A stretch of 64,000 nucleotides of DNA from an uncultured Pseudomonadota bacterium (GTDB lineage Bacteria; Pseudomonadota; Gammaproteobacteria; Steroidobacterales; Steroidobacteraceae): the NCBI GenBank assembly GCA_903828595.1, contig CAIKMS010000023.1:159695-223694 (forward strand), given 5' to 3'. Both the position numbers and the translations under genes were made by a program. Shown piece after piece: positions 8,873 through 17,401 of the stretch (position 1 is the stretch's first letter; each line of letters starts with the position of its first letter). The notes under the pieces were generated by a model, which had not been told where the DNA came from, did not search any database, and saw only the letters and a program-made list of their open reading frames with translations.

Positions 8873-9910
8873 CTAGCGGTAGCTTTTAGCCATCACTTCC
8901 AGGGCAATAGGTTTAATGCGATCGGCATGGCCGGCGCAACCGAAAGCCTCGAAGCGATCTTTGCAAATACCGCGGGCCGCCTTGGTTGCCAGCGACAGGT
9001 ACTTGCGTGGGTCGAACTCGCTCGGATCCTTCGCAAAGGCCTGACGGATTGCGCCGGTCATCGCCAAGCGGATATCCGTATCGATATTGATCTTGCGAAC
9101 ACCGTGAGTAATCCCCCGCTGAATCTCTTCGACGGGGACTCCGTAGGTTTCTTTGATATCACCGCCGTTAGCACGAATGATAGCCAGCCACTCCTGCGGT
9201 ACGCTAGAGGATCCGTGCATTACCAAATGGGTGTTAGGAATAGCCGCATGAATCGCGGCGATGCGATCAATCGCTAAGATATCACCGGTAGGCTTACGCG
9301 TGAATTTATAGGCTCCATGACTGGTGCCAATCGCAATCGCCAACGCATCAACACCGGTGCGCTCGACAAAGACTTTGGCCTCCTGCGGATCGGTGAGCAG
9401 CATGTCGTGCGAGAGTGTGCCTTCCGCGCCACTGCCGTCTTCTTCACCGGCTTGACCGGTTTCCAGTGAGCCTAAGCAACCTAACTCACCCTCAACCGAC
9501 ACACCTATGCAGTGAGCCATCTCGCAAACGCGACGGGTAACGGCTACGTTGTATTCAAAATCAGCCGGTGTTTTCGCATCTTCTTTCAGGGAACCATCCA
9601 TCATGACGCTGGAAAAACCCGAGCGGATGGAGGCCTGACAAACGGCCGGCGAAGCCCCGTGGTCTTGGTGCATAACCAACGGAATATCCGGGTGAGCCTC
9701 GATCGCCGCTAAAACTAGGTGACGCAGGTAACCTTCGCCCGCGTACTTACGCGCTCCGGCTGATGCTTGCAAAATCACCGGGCTACGAGTCTCCTCGGCG
9801 GCCTGCATGATGGCCTGCACCTGCTCCAGGTTGTTAACGTTGAAAGCCGGCACGCCGTATCCGTGTTCGGCCGCGTGATCCAGCAACTGGCGTAAAGACA
9901 CTAGAGCCAT
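8873..9910 (-). CDS. fba: Class II fructose-1,6-bisphosphate aldolase
   Basis: This 345-residue zinc-dependent aldolase interconverts fructose-1,6-bisphosphate with dihydroxyacetone phosphate and glyceraldehyde-3-phosphate in the cytoplasm. [30 protein letters not shown] (zinc His pair), [45 protein letters not shown] and [14 protein letters not shown] are in family order. The GSGAEG stretch and C-terminal length fit the class IIB/CbbA-like subgroup found in many proteobacteria. The ribosome site AAGGAGAA lies eight bases before the ATG. It is the third gene of a minus-strand set after a metal sensor and a phosphoglycolate phosphatase, with a 50-base gap that may hold its own promoter. Confidence 0.95.
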   Translation of the reverse strand: MALVSLRQLLDHAAEHGYGVPAFNVNNLEQVQAIMQAAEETRSPVILQASAGARKYAGEGYLRHLVLAAIEAHPDIPLVMHQDHGASPAVCQASIRSGFSSVMMDGSLKEDAKTPADFEYNVAVTRRVCEMAHCIGVSVEGELGCLGSLETGQAGEEDGSGAEGTLSHDMLLTDPQEAKVFVERTGVDALAIAIGTSHGAYKFTRKPTGDILAIDRIAAIHAAIPNTHLVMHGSSSVPQEWLAIIRANGGDIKETYGVPVEEIQRGITHGVRKINIDTDIRLAMTGAIRQAFAKDPSEFDPRKYLSLATKAARGICKDRFEAFGCAGHADRIKPIALEVMAKSYR

Positions 9911-9960
9911 GAACGTATTCTCCTTAAATGACCAAACCCAAAATCGAATTTCAACCTTTA

Positions 9961-10698
9961 TTAAGTCACTTGTCCTGATGCTTGGCTCGGTGCGCCCAAC
10001 GCCAGCCGCTCAGGCAACTCGACAAACGACTCTAAAAACTGATCGCAGGCCAACTGCCGCGGATCTCTGCCTTCATTGTAGCCATACGGCACGCACCAAA
10101 TCGTGACGCCCGCCGCACGGGCGGCATCAACATCGTATTGTGAGTCACCCACCATCAAAGCCGAGGCGGGGGGCACGCCCAGTTGCTCTAAGGCCTGCAG
10201 CACCACATCCGGATGAGGCTTACGGCGAGCGACGCTATCGCCACCGACCACCGCCTCGAAGTGGTCGAAGATATGGGTGTGTTGTAGCGTGCTAACCGCT
10301 AAGCGATGAATCTTATTGGTCACCACGGCGAGTTTAATCCGCGCCTGCTTCAGCTGAGTCAATGCCTGACTTACGCCCGGGAATAACACCGCCAGTGAGC
10401 GCCCGGCATCGGCACGGGCCTGGTAGTGGTCTAAAAAAGCCTGCATGAGATGCGCCGATTGGCTGTCAGAAAACGTGATCTTGTGGTGATTGAGCGCTAA
10501 TTGAATCAAACTGGGCGCACCACGGCCCACCAAAGGGCGAACCTCATCTACGCTCAGCGTTGGTAGGCCTGAGTGTGCGAAGGCCTCATTCAAGGCCGCC
10601 GCGATATCAAAAACGGTGTCGGCCAGCGTGCCATCCAGATCAAACAACACAGCCTTCCATTCAGGCGGTGTTGCTAAAACCTGATTGCGCGAGAGCAC
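9961..10698 (-). CDS. gph: Phosphoglycolate phosphatase (HAD superfamily)
   Basis: This 245-residue HAD hydrolase carries motif [11 protein letters not shown] (about 19-28), motif II VVTNK, the motif III lysine in [18 protein letters not shown] and motif [18 protein letters not shown]. The helical cap between motifs I and II includes VGRGAPSLI, typical of Gph. It hydrolyses 2-phosphoglycolate, a by-product of DNA end repair or oxygenase activity. It starts at GTG nine bases after the upstream gene's stop, so it is probably co-transcribed with the metal sensor. A few other small-molecule HAD phosphatases share this layout, but Gph is the best fit. Confidence 0.85.
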   Translation of the reverse strand: MLSRNQVLATPPEWKAVLFDLDGTLADTVFDIAAALNEAFAHSGLPTLSVDEVRPLVGRGAPSLIQLALNHHKITFSDSQSAHLMQAFLDHYQARADAGRSLAVLFPGVSQALTQLKQARIKLAVVTNKIHRLAVSTLQHTHIFDHFEAVVGGDSVARRKPHPDVVLQALEQLGVPPASALMVGDSQYDVDAARAAGVTIWCVPYGYNEGRDPRQLACDQFLESFVELPERLALGAPSQASGQVT

Positions 10699-10707
10699 CG
10701 GACGTGC

Positions 10708-10989
10708 TTACTTTTTGAGATATTGGTGAATGATATCCACCAGGTCTTCGGCAGCCTGAACCCGGGCGTCGTCGCGATTGGCCTTGGGGTCCACCATGTG
10801 CTCGCGGATATGATCCTCGATGACTTCGGCGATAAAGCCGTCCAGAGCACCCCGGCAGGAGGTAGCCTGCTGCAGCACGTTAGTGCATTCCTCGTCGGCA
10901 AGCACCGCACGTTCCAAACCCTCAATCTGGCCTCGCAGGCGCTTGAGCCGATTCAGAAGTTTGGTTTTTTCACTGGCAACATGACCCAT
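10708..10989 (-). CDS. RcnR/DmeR-type metal-responsive repressor (CsoR/RcnR/FrmR family)
   Basis: I start the gene at the ATG at 10989, giving 93 residues and the family N-terminus MGHVASEKTKLLNRLKRLRG. All helices of the DUF156 fold are present. The residues used for Ni/Co binding in RcnR are all here: His3, Cys35, His60 and His64, with Arg14 and Arg17 positioned for DNA contact. CsoR (Cys-His-Cys) and FrmR (no His60) do not fit. Such tetramers bind G-tract operators and release DNA on binding Co(II) or Ni(II). Its own promoter carries such a G-tract in the spacer, and a CDF exporter is encoded divergently. This matches the rhizobial DmeR-DmeF arrangement. Confidence 0.85.
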   Translation of the reverse strand: MGHVASEKTKLLNRLKRLRGQIEGLERAVLADEECTNVLQQATSCRGALDGFIAEVIEDHIREHMVDPKANRDDARVQAAEDLVDIIHQYLKK

Positions 10990-11008
10990 AAACAGTACCC
11001 CTACGGTT

Positions 11009-11037
11009 ATTATAGGGGGGGAGGGTATGTGTAGCAA
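11009..11037 (-). promoter_or_regulatory. Promoter of the RcnR-like gene with G-tract operator in the spacer
   Basis: Reading the minus strand, a -35-like TTGCTA (11037-11032), a 17-base spacer and a perfect TATAAT (11014-11009) sit 20 bases ahead of the start codon. The spacer and -10 contain the plus-strand operator TATAGGGGGGGAGGGTAT (11011-11028), a G-run flanked by TAT ends as in RcnR-family operators. Repressor bound here would cover the promoter. The CDF gene start lies about 130 bases to the right, so divergent control is possible. The G-run also contains one GGGNAGGG (11018-11025). Confidence 0.7.
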
Positions 11038-11155
11038 ACCGCCCGGAAAGGGGGTCGGTTATGTTTAACTGTCCTACCGGCCGCATCGGCCACCCATTCA
11101 CCCTGCTGATTACCGGTCACGTGCACCCACGCGTGGCTACTGCGGAGAGATGAGC

Positions 11156-12112
11156 ATGAACCAAGCCACGGATCTGAGCGTGAGCTCCCCACTCAATACA
11201 GCGCCGCGCAGCGTGACCGCGGCGACTTGGACGAGTGTTGTGGTTAATACCGCGCTTTCTTTAACGCAAATCGCTACCGGCGTCATTGCCCATTCACAGG
11301 GCATGATTGCGGACGGTATCCATTCTTTTTCCGATCTGGTGGCCGACGGTGTGGTTTTAGTCGCCAGCTACGAAGGGCGTAAAGACCCGGATGAGGATCA
11401 TCCGTACGGCCACCGGCGATTTGAAACCGGAGCCACACTGGCGCTGGGACTTATACTCAGTGCCGTGGCAGCGGGCATGTTGAGTAGTGCCGTGGGACGT
11501 CTGCAATCACCGGGCAGTATCCCTACAGTGCATACCCTGGCCCTGTGGGTAGCTGGCGGCGTGTTAGTTGTCAAAGAATCCTTATTTCGATTCATGCTCG
11601 CGGTTGGAAAAAAAGCGAAGTCCAGTTTGCTCATCGCTAATGCCTGGCATGCTCGATCCGACGCCGCCTCCTCGTTCGTGGTGGGCCTGGGCATCGTCGG
11701 TAATTTCGCCGGGTATCCGATCTTAGATCCCATCGCCGCGTTAATCGTTGGACTGATGATTATGAGGATGGGGGTGCGCTTTGGCTGGAACGCGTTGAAT
11801 GACCTGATGGATCGCTCCGCTGACCAACAGGAATTACAAGAAATCCGTGAGTTGGTAACCGATACACCCGGCGTTTTGGGCCTGCACGACTTAAAGACCC
11901 GCAAAATGGGTGACATGATCCTGGTTGATGTTCACATCGAGGTGGATGCCGAAATTACCGTAGAAGCCGGGCACGGCATTGCGGTCGATGCTGAGCGCCG
12001 ACTGCGCAGCCATCCCCGAGTCTTAAGCGTGATGACCCATGTCGATCCGGCCCATCGCCCCGATGATGATCACGGCGCCACCCATGAGCCCCTGCCTACC
12101 CACAAACTGTAA
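11156..12112 (+). CDS. Cation diffusion facilitator, probable Co/Ni/Zn exporter (DmeF-like)
   Basis: This inner-membrane CDF protein has 318 residues from the ATG at 11156, whose GGAG lies eight bases upstream; an ATG six bases earlier is possible. The transmembrane domain (about 20-210) contains metal-site motifs HSFSD in helix 2 and HARSD in helix 5, a His/Asp pairing typical of Zn/Co/Ni-type rather than Mn-type CDFs. HPYGHRRFETGA is a family signature. The cytoplasmic domain (about 215-300) has VHIEVDAEITVEAGH and a His-rich tail. It should export divalent metal by proton antiport. The divergent RcnR-like regulator suggests cobalt/nickel; the exact metal is inference. The next gene follows within eight bases. 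Confidence 0.88.
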   Translation: MNQATDLSVSSPLNTAPRSVTAATWTSVVVNTALSLTQIATGVIAHSQGMIADGIHSFSDLVADGVVLVASYEGRKDPDEDHPYGHRRFETGATLALGLILSAVAAGMLSSAVGRLQSPGSIPTVHTLALWVAGGVLVVKESLFRFMLAVGKKAKSSLLIANAWHARSDAASSFVVGLGIVGNFAGYPILDPIAALIVGLMIMRMGVRFGWNALNDLMDRSADQQELQEIRELVTDTPGVLGLHDLKTRKMGDMILVDVHIEVDAEITVEAGHGIAVDAERRLRSHPRVLSVMTHVDPAHRPDDDHGATHEPLPTHKL

Positions 12113-12120
12113 GAGTGCCC

Positions 12121-13497
12121 ATGCCTTCAACCCATCCTTTCACCCAGAAAATAGATAGGACCCGTCTGGCTCAGTTAAGGCAGGACGAGGATCAGGCTTT
12201 TCGTCAACGCATTCCACGATCCATCGCGTTACGCGAAAGAGCGCTAAAGCACATGCCTTTAGGTGTGCCGATGCCCTGGATGGCGGGGCTTTGGCGTACG
12301 CCGCCGTTGTACATCGCCTCGGGTCAGGGTGCTTACTTTACCGACGTCGATAACAACGCCTATCTGGACTTTAATTTGTGCGATTTGGCCATGACCGTGG
12401 GCTATGGCAACACCAAGGTAGCCGAAGCCGCGGATCGTCAGATGCGCCAGGGCGCGCATTACCTGGCGGCTACGGAAGATGCCATCGCCGTCAGCGAGGA
12501 ACTCAGTCAGCGAATGGGTTTGCCCCATTGGCAATACACGTTGGCGGCCTCTGGCTCCAATACCGAGGTGATCCGTATCGCTCGTTTTGTTACGCAACGG
12601 CCTCGGATTGTGATCTTTGGCGGCCACTATCACGGCCACCTGGAAGAAACCCTGGTTCGCGATGAGAACGGGCAGTCTGTGCCGGACACCTTAGGTCTGT
12701 CGCCAGGCTCCTCAGCACACACCACGGTTATCGCTTTCAACGATTTAGCCGCTCTGGAACAAACTCTGGCACGCGGTGACGTCGCTTTAGTGCTCACTGA
12801 ACCGGCCATGACCAACTGCAATCTGATCATGCCTGAGCCCGGCTTTCATGCCGGAGTGCGTGAACTCACCGAACGCTACGGCACGTTGCTGTGTATTGAT
12901 GAAGCTCATACGTTGCAGTTCGCCTATGGCGGGCTAACGCGCGCTTGGGGTTTGAGTCCTGACTTTATCGTTGCCGGTAAAGGCTTAGGCAGCGGCGTGT
13001 CGTTCGCGCTTTACGGAATGACCGAGGCTATTGCCGATGTAGTCACTCGAACCTTGGATATCGATGACGGCTCACCCCGAGGGTTGGCCTTGGGCGGTAC
13101 GCTCTACGGCAGTGCCTTAGCGATGGCGGTGGCGCGCGTCATGCTTGAAGAGATCCTGACACCATCGGCTTACGAGAGGGTTGCCCAATTAGGGTCCCGC
13201 TTAGCCTCTGGGCTTTCTGCTGTGTTTGCTGAGCGACAATTGCCGTGGTCGGCTTTTCATTGCGGCCCACGCTCCGGCTATTGTTTAGCCCCCTGCCTGC
13301 CTCGTAACGGCGAGGAGGGCTACTTATCCTTGGACTATGACCTGATTGATGCACGCCGGGTTTTCATGGCCAATCGCGGTTATTGGGATGCGGTCGGATC
13401 AGCCGGCCCGCAGGCGTGTATCGCCCATACACAGACGGACATCGACGGCTACGTTGCCGCCGCCGCTGAGTTCTTAGACCGAATCATCAAAAGCTAG
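12121..13497 (+). CDS. Class III PLP aminotransferase, glutamate-1-semialdehyde aminomutase-like
   Basis: The protein has 458 residues if started at the ATG at 12121 (AGAG upstream); a GTG lies six bases earlier. Family landmarks are YFTDVDNNAYLDFNL, GHYHGHLEE, LCIDEAHTLQFAYGG (the Asp binding the PLP pyridine nitrogen) and FIVAGKGLGSGV, where the Lys forms the PLP aldimine. HemL itself has a different N-terminus and active-site loop, so this is better called a HemL-like aminotransferase or aminomutase of unknown substrate. It starts eight bases after the CDF exporter and so is probably co-transcribed with it, an unusual pairing. Confidence 0.82.
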   Translation: MPSTHPFTQKIDRTRLAQLRQDEDQAFRQRIPRSIALRERALKHMPLGVPMPWMAGLWRTPPLYIASGQGAYFTDVDNNAYLDFNLCDLAMTVGYGNTKVAEAADRQMRQGAHYLAATEDAIAVSEELSQRMGLPHWQYTLAASGSNTEVIRIARFVTQRPRIVIFGGHYHGHLEETLVRDENGQSVPDTLGLSPGSSAHTTVIAFNDLAALEQTLARGDVALVLTEPAMTNCNLIMPEPGFHAGVRELTERYGTLLCIDEAHTLQFAYGGLTRAWGLSPDFIVAGKGLGSGVSFALYGMTEAIADVVTRTLDIDDGSPRGLALGGTLYGSALAMAVARVMLEEILTPSAYERVAQLGSRLASGLSAVFAERQLPWSAFHCGPRSGYCLAPCLPRNGEEGYLSLDYDLIDARRVFMANRGYWDAVGSAGPQACIAHTQTDIDGYVAAAAEFLDRIIKS

Positions 13498-13507
13498 CCA
13501 GATCGGC

Positions 13508-13532
13508 GGGTACCGGATGCTCTCCGGTACCC
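13508..13532. terminator. Hairpin between convergent aminotransferase and M28 peptidase
   Basis: Perfect 10-base arms GGGTACCGGA / TCCGGTACCC surround a 5-base loop ten bases after the aminotransferase stop and just before the stop of the convergent peptidase. The T-tract is weak (TTAAG). Confidence 0.8.
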
Positions 13533-13543
13533 TTAAGTCCAGT

Positions 13544-15832
13544 CTAGTGAGAGGGCAGCGCGGACAGAAAGTCCTGGCTGGCTTTATCAATGCCGGCTGC
13601 CACCCGCTCAATGGCTTCTGCCACCGTCGGGATCTGGGCATCCGCCTCGTTCCATTTCTTCTGATCCATGTACTCGCGCACGGCGGCTACGGGTGCCGCA
13701 CCATAGCCTGAGTAAGCACCGGGCGCGTAGATCGTATTTTTAAACCACGGACGCTCCGGCAAGCCCTTGGTGTTGAGGAACAGTCGCGAGATCATCAGCA
13801 GGTCCGCGTTAATCTTTGATAAGTCAGCCGGTGCCAACTCCGGAGAACCTAACTCCTCGTAACGGGCTAACACCTTGGCGTAGCGATGCGCGCTGTGTTC
13901 GAGTTTTTGTATGGCATTTTTCATGGGCGCAAAGTTCATAAAGGGCGGCAAGACTTCGGCGGGCGGAGCGAGCAGGGGATGCTTAGGGTCTGAAATGGCT
14001 GCAAATAACCCCTCGTCGCGTTGTAAGTTACGCTCCGCGAATTCCTCTTGCTTATCCTTTAGCAACGCCTCCAGATCCTTCAAGTATCCGGATATGGCCT
14101 CGCTCTGCGCAACGTAGTCGACGGGAATAATATTGGCATCAGCCAAGCGCATCATGGTCACACCCGCCGCCTGAGCCAGCGCGCGTCCGTAAGCAAACGT
14201 GGTGTCAGAGTTATGGGTATACCAGTAAAAATCATCGTAAATGGAGTGATACTGCGTGCCTTCTTCCTCACCACCAAAGCTTAAATCCAAGGTGGAAATG
14301 CCGGCAAAGTCTTGAAACGCGGTGTAGTCGGAGCCATCACCCAGCGCCTCTATGGGTAAGTCTTCACTGGCACGCAACTGTGCCCGCTCGTCAGCGGTCT
14401 TGGCATTAGCGATGCCATACAATCGAGCTCGCGTGAATACCGACAGGTCTATCTCCGGATCTCTAATGGTGCGAGCAACCTCATTCACCACGCGGCCTAG
14501 GTCCTGCGTACCACCCGCAAACAAAAAGCCTCGGCCAGTGCTGTCGGAGTTGAGGTAAGACACCGCGTGATCGCGCAGCTCCTGTAGGTGGGCCTCTACC
14601 CACTCCACCGAACCCAGCAGGCCCGGCTCCTCACCGTCCCAGGCGCAGTAAATCAAAGTGCGTCTCGGGTTCCATCCTTGTTTATGCATCTCGCCTAAAA
14701 CCCGAGCCTCCTCGAGCATCGCCGCCTGTCCGGAGATCGGATCGTCCGCCCCGTTCACCCACGCATCGTGATGGTTACCACGCAGCACCCACTGATCAGG
14801 CTGACTTGAGCCTTTCAGCGTAGCAATCACGTCATAGACCGGCTTGGTGTCCCAATGTGAGGAAACTTTAAGATGCACAACGGCCGGCCCAGGGCCAAGT
14901 CGGTAGGTAAGGGGCAGGGCGCCACGCCACGCGCTCGGGGCTACCGGGCCGCGCAGTGCGGCCAACAAAGGCTGTGCATCGCCATAGGAAATCGGCATCA
15001 CCGGGATTTTGGTGAGGGTCTTGGCCTGATTCAGCGGTAAGCGCGCCGCGCCAGCGATGGATGCCACCCCCGGGGTCAATGGGTCACCGGGGTAATCGGT
15101 ATCCATCACGCTGCCGCGCTGTACGCTGGCCTTGGATCGCCACCCGCCGGTCGGAAAATCCTCGCCCTGGGCGTAGCCATCATCGGCAGGATCGGAATAG
15201 ATGATGCAACCCACCGCCCCGTGTTCAGCCGCGACTTTGGGTTTAACACCGCGCCAGCCCTGACCGTAACGAGCGATAACAATCGCGCCCTTAACTGAGA
15301 TACCGCGGCGGTCTAACTGCTCGTAATCCTCACGGCTACCGTAGTTAACGTAAACCAAGGGTGCTGTTACATCGCCGTCGATAGAGTAGGCGTTGTAGGT
15401 AGGTAACTGTTCGCGGGTTTGCCCGGAGGTGGGATCTACCGCCAATGCCGGCTCGGTTAGTGAGGCCTTAAAACGCGTGGGTTTGATGAGTTCAAGCACC
15501 CGCTCTTTAGGCGTAGGAAACAGCACATCAAAGGTCTCAATGTGAGCATCAAAACCCCACTCTTTAAACTTTGCTAAAATCCACAGCGCGTTGTCCTTGT
15601 CGTAGGGCGAGCCCACGTGATGGGGGCGGGCGCTTAAACGGCGCATGTTCTCGCGGATGTTATCGACCGACACGGCGGCCTGAAACTTTTGCTCCTGCTG
15701 CCGCTGCGCGGCGGTGCTGTCACTACTAAAGCCTAGTAACACGTCCGCGGGCGCACTGGCCGAGCTCTGAAGATTTACCGTACTGGCAAGAAGTACAGCC
15801 ACGCTGCAAACGAGTAATCGGGTTGGGCGCAT
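13544..15832 (-). CDS. Secreted M28 zinc peptidase, glutamate carboxypeptidase II-like
   Basis: I start at the ATG at 15832 (762 residues), because it is followed by a clear signal peptide, MRPTRLLVCSVAVLLASTVN with Ala-rich cleavage region, and has AAGGA upstream; longer in-frame versions add 61 unlikely residues. Domains in order are an N-terminal peptidase segment, a protease-associated insert (about 150-230), the M28 core with NHHDAWVNGADDP (zinc ligands, about 353-365), CAWDGEEPG (catalytic Glu, about 396-404) and YLNSDSTG, and a transferrin-receptor-like helical C-terminus. It removes terminal residues from peptides in the periplasm or outside. An EamA-type gene is divergent. Confidence 0.9.
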   Translation of the reverse strand: MRPTRLLVCSVAVLLASTVNLQSSASAPADVLLGFSSDSTAAQRQQEQKFQAAVSVDNIRENMRRLSARPHHVGSPYDKDNALWILAKFKEWGFDAHIETFDVLFPTPKERVLELIKPTRFKASLTEPALAVDPTSGQTREQLPTYNAYSIDGDVTAPLVYVNYGSREDYEQLDRRGISVKGAIVIARYGQGWRGVKPKVAAEHGAVGCIIYSDPADDGYAQGEDFPTGGWRSKASVQRGSVMDTDYPGDPLTPGVASIAGAARLPLNQAKTLTKIPVMPISYGDAQPLLAALRGPVAPSAWRGALPLTYRLGPGPAVVHLKVSSHWDTKPVYDVIATLKGSSQPDQWVLRGNHHDAWVNGADDPISGQAAMLEEARVLGEMHKQGWNPRRTLIYCAWDGEEPGLLGSVEWVEAHLQELRDHAVSYLNSDSTGRGFLFAGGTQDLGRVVNEVARTIRDPEIDLSVFTRARLYGIANAKTADERAQLRASEDLPIEALGDGSDYTAFQDFAGISTLDLSFGGEEEGTQYHSIYDDFYWYTHNSDTTFAYGRALAQAAGVTMMRLADANIIPVDYVAQSEAISGYLKDLEALLKDKQEEFAERNLQRDEGLFAAISDPKHPLLAPPAEVLPPFMNFAPMKNAIQKLEHSAHRYAKVLARYEELGSPELAPADLSKINADLLMISRLFLNTKGLPERPWFKNTIYAPGAYSGYGAAPVAAVREYMDQKKWNEADAQIPTVAEAIERVAAGIDKASQDFLSALPSH

Positions 15833-16088
15833 GTGAGGTCTATCCTTTAGCTTCATAAGCAATGGGCGCAGTCGCGCGAAAGACACGAAGCGATGGTATC
15901 GCAAGCCTAAACAGCGGTCATCGTCATACTGCAGCATGCAACAAACCTCTATCGTGCAGGGCATGGGCCCGCAGAGTGATTCGTGCATGCTAGAGTTTGG
16001 CTTGATGCAATCCAAAAAGTTGCCGTTAGACCCACCAGGGGCGTAGCGGCTCTGGCTGAGCGCCTGACATCAACGAGTGAGATTTTTA

Positions 16089-16523
16089 ATGACCAGCAGT
16101 AACGGATGGCTCTACTGGGCACTGGGTTCAGCCGTGTTCGCCGCATTAACTGCGGTGTTCGCCAAAATCGGCATTCAAGGCGTTGATTCGGATCTGGCCA
16201 CGTTGATCCGAACCGTGGTCATTCTCATCGTGTTAGCCGTGTTCGTAGCCTACACCGGTAAGTGGGTAAACCCTGCCACGTTGTCGACCAAGACCTGGGC
16301 GTTTTTGATTTTATCCGCGTTAGCGACGGGTGCTTCCTGGGTGTGCTACTTCCGGGCCTTGAAATTAGGAACCGCCTCGCAGGTAGCACCGGTTGATAAG
16401 CTGAGTCTGGTTTTGGTGGCTGTGTTCGCGTACTGGCTGCTGGGAGAGCGCCCATCCGTTAGCGAATGGTCGGGATTGGCCATGGTCGCCACCGGTGTGA
16501 TCGTGATCGCTTTATCTCGCTAG
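16089..16523 (+). CDS. Single-domain EamA/DMT-type membrane protein
   Basis: The 144-residue protein has five hydrophobic helices: WLYWALGSAVFAALTAVFAK, TVVILIVLAVFVAY, TWAFLILSALATGASWVCYF, VAPVDKLSLVLVAVFAYWLL and LAMVATGVIVIAL. RALKLGTASQVAPVDK followed by LLGERPSVSEW is the EamA signature. It is half the length of the usual ten-helix DMT transporters, so it probably works as a dimer, as other single-EamA proteins are thought to. The substrate is unknown. I prefer the ATG at 16089 to the GTG 12 bases earlier. It is the last clear gene before the dif-like site. Confidence 0.82.
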   Translation: MTSSNGWLYWALGSAVFAALTAVFAKIGIQGVDSDLATLIRTVVILIVLAVFVAYTGKWVNPATLSTKTWAFLILSALATGASWVCYFRALKLGTASQVAPVDKLSLVLVAVFAYWLLGERPSVSEWSGLAMVATGVIVIALSR

Positions 16524-16698
16524 AGCTTTAAGACCATGCTTAATGCTCAATAACCGATTGCAAACCGACCGACGTGGCTGAATTATCTCGCTTAGGTCAA
16601 CAGATAAATTAGTGCGAATCGAGCGACGCTGGATTGGAATGAGGTCGGAGAATACTTCCGACTTTTCGACCGCGAAGCGTTGCTTGAGGAGTTGATGC

Positions 16699-16878
16699 GT
16701 GATCAAAGATGACCAGAATCTTTCTGTGCTCGTTGGTGACACTCGTCACGTGGGCTCACCAAACGAAACGCGCAATCCGTATGAGGTCCTGGATGATCTG
16801 ATGTGGGTCATCGAGGCTTTGAGTCCCCAATGGCCCGAACGAGATACCGTGATCGGGCCGTGGATTTTTAAGCTCTAA
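16699..16878 (+). CDS. Short hypothetical ORF, 59 aa
   Basis: A GTG-initiated frame with AGGAG about ten bases upstream encodes an acidic peptide, MIKDDQNLSVLVGDTRHVG through ERDTVIGPWIFKL, with regular codon use and a stop at 16876-16878. I recognise no family. It stands between the EamA gene and the dif-like site. The evidence is the ribosome site and protein-like composition only, so it could be chance. Confidence 0.35.
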   Translation: MIKDDQNLSVLVGDTRHVGSPNETRNPYEVLDDLMWVIEALSPQWPERDTVIGPWIFKL

Positions 16879-16915
16879 CACTCAGACAAACTACAGCCGC
16901 TTAGAGCTATGCTAT

Positions 16916-16943
16916 ACTTCGCATAATGTATATTAAGTTATAT
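16916..16943. other. dif: dif-like XerCD chromosome-dimer resolution site
   Basis: The 28 bases read as an XerC arm ACTTCGCATAA, a centre TGTATA and an XerD arm TTAAGTTATAT. The E. coli site, from memory, is GGTGCGCATAA, TGTATA and TTATGTTAAAT: 23 of 28 positions match, including all six central bases and the inner seven bases of the XerC arm. Pseudomonad sites begin with a TTCGCATAA-type XerC arm like this one, which would raise the match. XerC and XerD recombine here during division under FtsK control. The XerD arm differs at two positions, which is unusual because that arm is normally the better conserved. It lies in a non-coding gap, as expected. Confidence 0.85.
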
Positions 16944-17401
16944 TATTGAGGTAGGCGAAGGGTGCTTCTTGGCGCTGTTGTCGCTCTACAAGATTTTTGG
17001 TCACGGTACCCTCATTGGGGGTAACGCGTAAGCCGAAATGTAGACTCGGCCAAAAGCATTCAAGCAACCCTTGCCGCATGGGGACCAACCATCTGTTGTT
17101 GGTCACGGGCCTGCCATGCGACGCCAAGCAGCCTCACTTTGCGAGCAACTTCGCGCGACGCAACCTTCACCTCGCGCCCGCCGAACATGCGCCCGGGTGG
17201 GCTGGGCCCGGGCACTAGCCAGACGCCGTTTAGCCATCAAGCGCATGTTGTCGTGTCTGACTTGACGGCAAAAGTCATCCCACACAGACTGCTCGCGGCC
17301 TACCAACGCGAGCCGATGGCGTCAAAGCCATCGCGTCTATACGTGGCACCGAACACCCGGCCGCGGCCTCATAATTTCGGGAAATTTCCGGAGTGATGAA
17401 C

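Larger units (their letters stand above)
16524..17401. other. Gene-poor terminus gap around the dif-like site
   Basis: These 878 bases hold only the short ORF at 16699 and the dif-like site at 16916-16943. Right of the site, from about 16950 to 17380, I see overlapping open frames on both strands but none with a convincing ribosome site or recognisable protein. The frame on the minus strand across 16933-17127 might be a decayed remnant, but I could not identify it. Confidence 0.5.

Noticed and set aside
16905..16950. loxP-like resemblance (ACTTCG...AAGTTAT) of the AT-rich site
   Set aside because: The match to loxP is partial and lacks its inverted arms, whereas the dif alignment is far better, includes the central six bases and has the right genomic setting.
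16933..17396. Several overlapping frames right of the dif-like site as phage genes
   Set aside because: Frames exist on both strands over the same bases, with no ribosome sites and no recognisable phage protein; no second dif-like half was found to bound an element.
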